From assembly GCA_002342165.1 (NCBI GenBank), contig DDPM01000177.1, positions 1 through 8,384 of the forward strand: a stretch of 8,384 nucleotides of DNA. The letters are read 5' to 3'. This document shows, one piece after another, positions 5,198 through 8,384 of the stretch (its first letter is position 1; each line of letters starts with the position of its first letter). The notes below the pieces were generated by a model that ran no database searches, was not told the DNA's origin, and was given only the letters and a program-made list of their open reading frames with translations. The position numbers were made by a program, and so were the translations under genes. The stretch comes from Hylemonella sp. UBA2468. Lineage in GTDB: Bacteria; Pseudomonadota; Gammaproteobacteria; Burkholderiales; Burkholderiaceae_C.

Positions 5198-8077
5198 ATG
5201 ACCTCCGAAGCACCCGACTACCGCGCTACCCTCAATTTACCGGACACCCCGTTTCCCATGCGAGGCGACCTGCCCAAACGCGAGCCCGTATGGGTCAAGA
5301 CTTGGGAAGAGCAAGGCACCTATAAAAAGCTGCGCGACGCCCGCCGCGGTGCGCCCAAGTTTGTACTGCACGACGGCCCGCCCTACGCCAATGGCCAAAT
5401 TCATATTGGCCACGCCGTGAACAAAATCCTCAAGGACATGATCGTCAAGTCGCGCCAGTTACAGGGCATGGATGCGCAGTTTGTACCCGGCTGGGACTGC
5501 CACGGCTTGCCCATTGAAAACGCCATTGAAAAACTCCACGGGCGCAACCTGCCCAGAGACGAGGTACAAGCCAAAAGCCGCGCCTTTGCCACAGAACAAA
5601 TTGCCGGGCAAATGGCCGACTTCAAGCGTTTGGGCGTTTTGGGGGCGTGGGACCAGCCCTACCGCACCATGGACTTTGCCAACGAGGCAAACGAAATTCG
5701 TGCGCTTAAACGCATCATGGAGCGTGGTTTTGTGTACCGTGGGCTCAAGCCCGTTTACTGGTGTTTTGACTGCGCCAGTTCTTTGGCTGAATTTGAAATT
5801 GAGTACGCCGACAAAAAAAGCACCACGCTAGATGTGGCCTTTGAATGCGCCGAACCCGACAAATTGGCGGCCGCCTTTGGCCTGCCCGCACTAAGCGGCC
5901 CTGCCTACGCCGTGATCTGGACCACCACCGCTTGGACTCTTCCTGCCAACCAAGCCCTCAACCTGAACCCCGACATTGAATACGCGCTGGTTCAAACCGA
6001 ACGGGGTTTGCTGGTGCTGGCAGCAGTTTTGGTGGAGTCTTGCATGGAGCGCTACCAGTTGAGCGGCGACCACAATGGCCATGTGTTGGCCACCACACTG
6101 GGCAAAAACTTGGCCCTCATCAACTTCAAGCACCCGCTTTACGATGTGGCTGACGCCAGTGGTCACTATGGATACCGCCGCTTCAGCCCTGTTTATTTGG
6201 CTGACTACGCCACCGCACAAGACGGTACCGGCTTGGTGCATTCGTCGCCCGCTTATGGGGTGGACGACTTCAACAGCTGCAAAGCCCACGGCCTCAACTA
6301 CAACGACATACTGAACCCCGTAGGTTCCAATGGAGCTTACGCCGCAGAATTTGCGCTGTTTGGCGGGCACCACATCTGGAAAGCCGTGCCAGTGGTGATT
6401 GAGGCTTTGCGCCAAGCGGGCAGGCTTTTGGCCACGCAAGAAATTCAGCACAGCTACCCGCACTGCTGGCGTCACAAATCCCCCGTGATTTACCGAGCAG
6501 CAGCCCAATGGTTCATTCGCATGGATCAGGCTGACCAAGCGGGTGCTGAGGGTGTGTTCACCCAAGACAAAGCGCCCCAAACCCTGCGTCAATTGGCCCT
6601 AGCGGCGATTGAAGAAACCCAGTTTTACCCCGAGAACGGCAAAGCCCGCCTGCGCGACATGATTGCCAACCGGCCGGACTGGTGCATCAGCCGCCAGCGC
6701 AGCTGGGGCGTGCCCTTGCCCTTTTTTATTCATAAAGACTCTGGCGAACTCCATCCCCGCACCATGGAACTCATGGACCAAGCGGCCCAGATGGTGGAGC
6801 AAGGCGGCATTGAGGCCTGGAGCAAAGTGACCGCCGAGCAGATGCTGGGGGCGCAAGACGCCCAGCATTACAACAAGGTCAACGACATTTTGGACGTGTG
6901 GTTCGACTCTGGCACCACCCACTACCACGTGCTTCAACAAAGCCACGCCGAAGCCTCTGTTTGGCCTGCCGACTTGTATCTGGAAGGACATGACCAGCAC
7001 CGCGGTTGGTTCCACAGCTCCTTGCTCACGGCCTGCGCCATGTACGACCATGCGCCTTACAAAGGGCTGCTCACTCACGGCTTTACCGTGGACGGCAAAG
7101 GCAGAAAAATGAGCAAGAGCGTGGGCAATGTGGTGGCACCGCAAGAGATCAGCAACAAATTGGGCGCTGAAATCATTCGCCTGTGGTGTGCCTCTACCGA
7201 CTATTCGGGCGACCTGGGTGTGGACGACAAAATTTTGGCGCGCGTGGTGGATGCCTACCGCCGCATTCGCAACACCTTGCGTTTTTTGCTGGCCAATGTC
7301 AGCGACTTCAACCCTGCCACCGACGCTGTACCTTTAGACCAACTGCTCGAGGTGGACCGCTACGCTATCAGCCGCGCCGCCGAACTCCAAGCCGACATCT
7401 TGCGGCACTATGAGGTTTATGAATTTCACCCTGTGGTCTCCAAGCTGCAGGTGTACTGCTCGGAAGACTTGGGCGCTTTTTATTTAGATCTCCTCAAAGA
7501 CCGCCTCTACACCACCGCCCCCAAGTCATTTGCAAGGCGCAGCGCCCAAACGGCCTTGTGGCATATCACCCACGCCATGCTGCGTTGGATGGCTCCGTTT
7601 TTAAGCTTCACCGCCGAAGAGGCTTGGGAAGTTTTTGGCTCGTCCGACTCCATTTTTTTAGAAACCTATGCCCAGTTGCCTGAGCCCGATACCCAGTTGC
7701 TAGCCAAGTGGTCCCGCATTCGCGAGATTCGCGATGCTGTCAACAAAGACATTGAAACACTGCGCGCCGCGGGCCATGTGGGGGCGTCTTTGCAAGCCCA
7801 AGTGCACATCACAGTCAACGCCGCCGACCACGCCCTGCTGAGCAGTTTGGGCGCAGACCTGAAGTACGTGTTGATTACCTCGGGCGTCACCCTGAACTTG
7901 GGCGATGCTCTGGCTGTGCGTACCCAAGTCTCGCAAGACCCCAAGTGCGACCGCTGCTGGCATTACGCCGCAGATGTGGGGCAGCATGCTGATCACCCCA
8001 GCTTGTGCGCTCGCTGCTTCAGCAGCTTGTTTGGCCAAGCCCACTACCCCAGCGCTCAAGAGCGCCGGTTTGCCTGA
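5198..8077 (+). CDS. ileS: Isoleucyl-tRNA synthetase
   Basis: This cytoplasmic class I synthetase charges tRNA-Ile and hydrolyses mischarged valine. It has 959 residues, close to the ~940 usual for bacteria. The HIGH signature is at 69-72 and KMSKS at 637-641. The CP1 editing domain contains [11 protein letters not shown] from W241 and [16 protein letters not shown] at 343-358, in which D357 aligns with the E. coli editing aspartate D342. [10 protein letters not shown] is at 596-605. The C-terminus carries a zinc site, CDRC (C917, C920) and CARC (C937, C940), as in the eubacterial (E. coli-like) type of IleS. I chose ATG 5198 because the N-terminus then starts just before the conserved [17 protein letters not shown] segment. 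The in-frame ATG at 5120 lies inside ribF. No Shine-Dalgarno precedes 5198; the leader is pyrimidine-rich, so coupling to ribF translation is likely. Confidence 0.98.
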   Translation: MTSEAPDYRATLNLPDTPFPMRGDLPKREPVWVKTWEEQGTYKKLRDARRGAPKFVLHDGPPYANGQIHIGHAVNKILKDMIVKSRQLQGMDAQFVPGWDCHGLPIENAIEKLHGRNLPRDEVQAKSRAFATEQIAGQMADFKRLGVLGAWDQPYRTMDFANEANEIRALKRIMERGFVYRGLKPVYWCFDCASSLAEFEIEYADKKSTTLDVAFECAEPDKLAAAFGLPALSGPAYAVIWTTTAWTLPANQALNLNPDIEYALVQTERGLLVLAAVLVESCMERYQLSGDHNGHVLATTLGKNLALINFKHPLYDVADASGHYGYRRFSPVYLADYATAQDGTGLVHSSPAYGVDDFNSCKAHGLNYNDILNPVGSNGAYAAEFALFGGHHIWKAVPVVIEALRQAGRLLATQEIQHSYPHCWRHKSPVIYRAAAQWFIRMDQADQAGAEGVFTQDKAPQTLRQLALAAIEETQFYPENGKARLRDMIANRPDWCISRQRSWGVPLPFFIHKDSGELHPRTMELMDQAAQMVEQGGIEAWSKVTAEQMLGAQDAQHYNKVNDILDVWFDSGTTHYHVLQQSHAEASVWPADLYLEGHDQHRGWFHSSLLTACAMYDHAPYKGLLTHGFTVDGKGRKMSKSVGNVVAPQEISNKLGAEIIRLWCASTDYSGDLGVDDKILARVVDAYRRIRNTLRFLLANVSDFNPATDAVPLDQLLEVDRYAISRAAELQADILRHYEVYEFHPVVSKLQVYCSEDLGAFYLDLLKDRLYTTAPKSFARRSAQTALWHITHAMLRWMAPFLSFTAEEAWEVFGSSDSIFLETYAQLPEPDTQLLAKWSRIREIRDAVNKDIETLRAAGHVGASLQAQVHITVNAADHALLSSLGADLKYVLITSGVTLNLGDALAVRTQVSQDPKCDRCWHYAADVGQHADHPSLCARCFSSLFGQAHYPSAQERRFA

Positions 8078-8384
8078 TGGCCCAGCGCCGTTTCAGCGCC
8101 AAGTCTCAGCCAAGCCTTTTGCTGTGGCTAGGCTTGGCCGCCGTGGTGCTGTTGACCGATCAGTTCACCAAAATTTTGATTTTGGGTCACTACCAGCTGG
8201 GCGACAGCACAGTGGTAACGGATTTTTTTAACGTGGTGCGTGTCCACAATGCGGGTGCGGCTTTTTCGTTTTTGTCTGACGCCTCGGGGTGGCAGCGCTG
8301 GTTGTTTGTAGGTATTGGCGCTGTGGCCATGGTGTTGATCGTCTGGATGTTGCGCTCAAATCCCACTCAGCGCTTGTTCTCAGC
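8077..8384 (+). CDS. lspA: Lipoprotein signal peptidase (signal peptidase II), 5' part
   Basis: LspA is an inner-membrane aspartyl protease that removes signal peptides from diacylglyceryl-prolipoproteins. The window holds its first 102 codons and two further bases, and the frame is open to the edge. The start ATG at 8077 shares its A with the ileS stop (TGATG), implying translational coupling. After a basic N-terminus (MAQRRFSAK), a first transmembrane helix spans about residues 13-27 and ends in DQFTK (28-32), the family's DQxTK motif. [14 protein letters not shown] (53-66) is the conserved substrate-binding loop, followed by SGWQRW and a second transmembrane helix at about 76-91. The catalytic aspartates lie in the missing C-terminal half, so activity cannot be judged. 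The order ribF-ileS-lspA matches E. coli. Confidence 0.95.
   Translation, partial: MAQRRFSAKSQPSLLLWLGLAAVVLLTDQFTKILILGHYQLGDSTVVTDFFNVVRVHNAGAAFSFLSDASGWQRWLFVGIGAVAMVLIVWMLRSNPTQRLFS

Noticed and set aside
5891..6592. 233-codon open frame on the minus strand within ileS
   Set aside because: It is antisense to the CP1 and core coding sequence of ileS, has no recognisable motif, and is explained by the codon bias of the real gene.
6599..7144. 181-codon minus-strand open frame within ileS
   Set aside because: It lies antisense to conserved IleS sequence that includes part of KMSKS, and has no family features.
1..8384. CRISPR array, insertion sequence, tRNA or rRNA, phage or defence island
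   Set aside because: No regularly spaced direct repeats, terminal inverted repeats with a transposase, cloverleaf-like segments or phage genes were seen. The lone HNH protein has no defence partner.

Overview
The window looks like an ordinary core-chromosome segment of a betaproteobacterium, most likely Burkholderiales and probably Comamonadaceae. This rests on three things: the ribF-ileS-lspA gene order, the placement of purN beside an RsmB/NOP-type rRNA methyltransferase and a long-tailed acyl desaturase, and an IleS N-terminus of the type I associate with that group. The family placement is inferred from memory, not from a search. By eye the G+C content is in the mid to high fifties and even along the window. 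I see no insertion sequence, phage gene, CRISPR array, tRNA or rRNA.

The left half (141-3998) is transcribed leftwards. In transcription order it holds an HNH endonuclease of unknown cellular role (TTG start behind a very strong Shine-Dalgarno), purN (GAR formyltransferase of purine synthesis), an RsmB/NOP-family RNA cytosine-C5 methyltransferase starting 6 nt after the purN stop, and a membrane fatty-acid desaturase. A 9-bp hairpin with a T-tract sits between the methyltransferase and the desaturase, only 31 nt before the desaturase start codon. It is either the methyltransferase terminator or a leader element of the desaturase.

The right half (4204-8384) is transcribed rightwards and is divergent from the HNH gene across a 205-nt spacer. 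It holds ribF (riboflavin kinase/FAD synthetase), ileS (isoleucyl-tRNA synthetase) and the start of lspA (signal peptidase II), which runs off the window. The junctions are tight: 19 nt between ribF and ileS, and a one-base stop/start overlap (TGATG) between ileS and lspA. This is the widely conserved proteobacterial flavin cofactor, translation and lipoprotein-processing operon.

I did not find a convincing undescribed system. The points most worth a second look are the desaturase leader hairpin, a bulged hairpin in the ribF leader, the conserved-looking but uncharacterised HNH protein, a non-canonical residue in the RibF kinase motif, and the unexplained first 140 bases.
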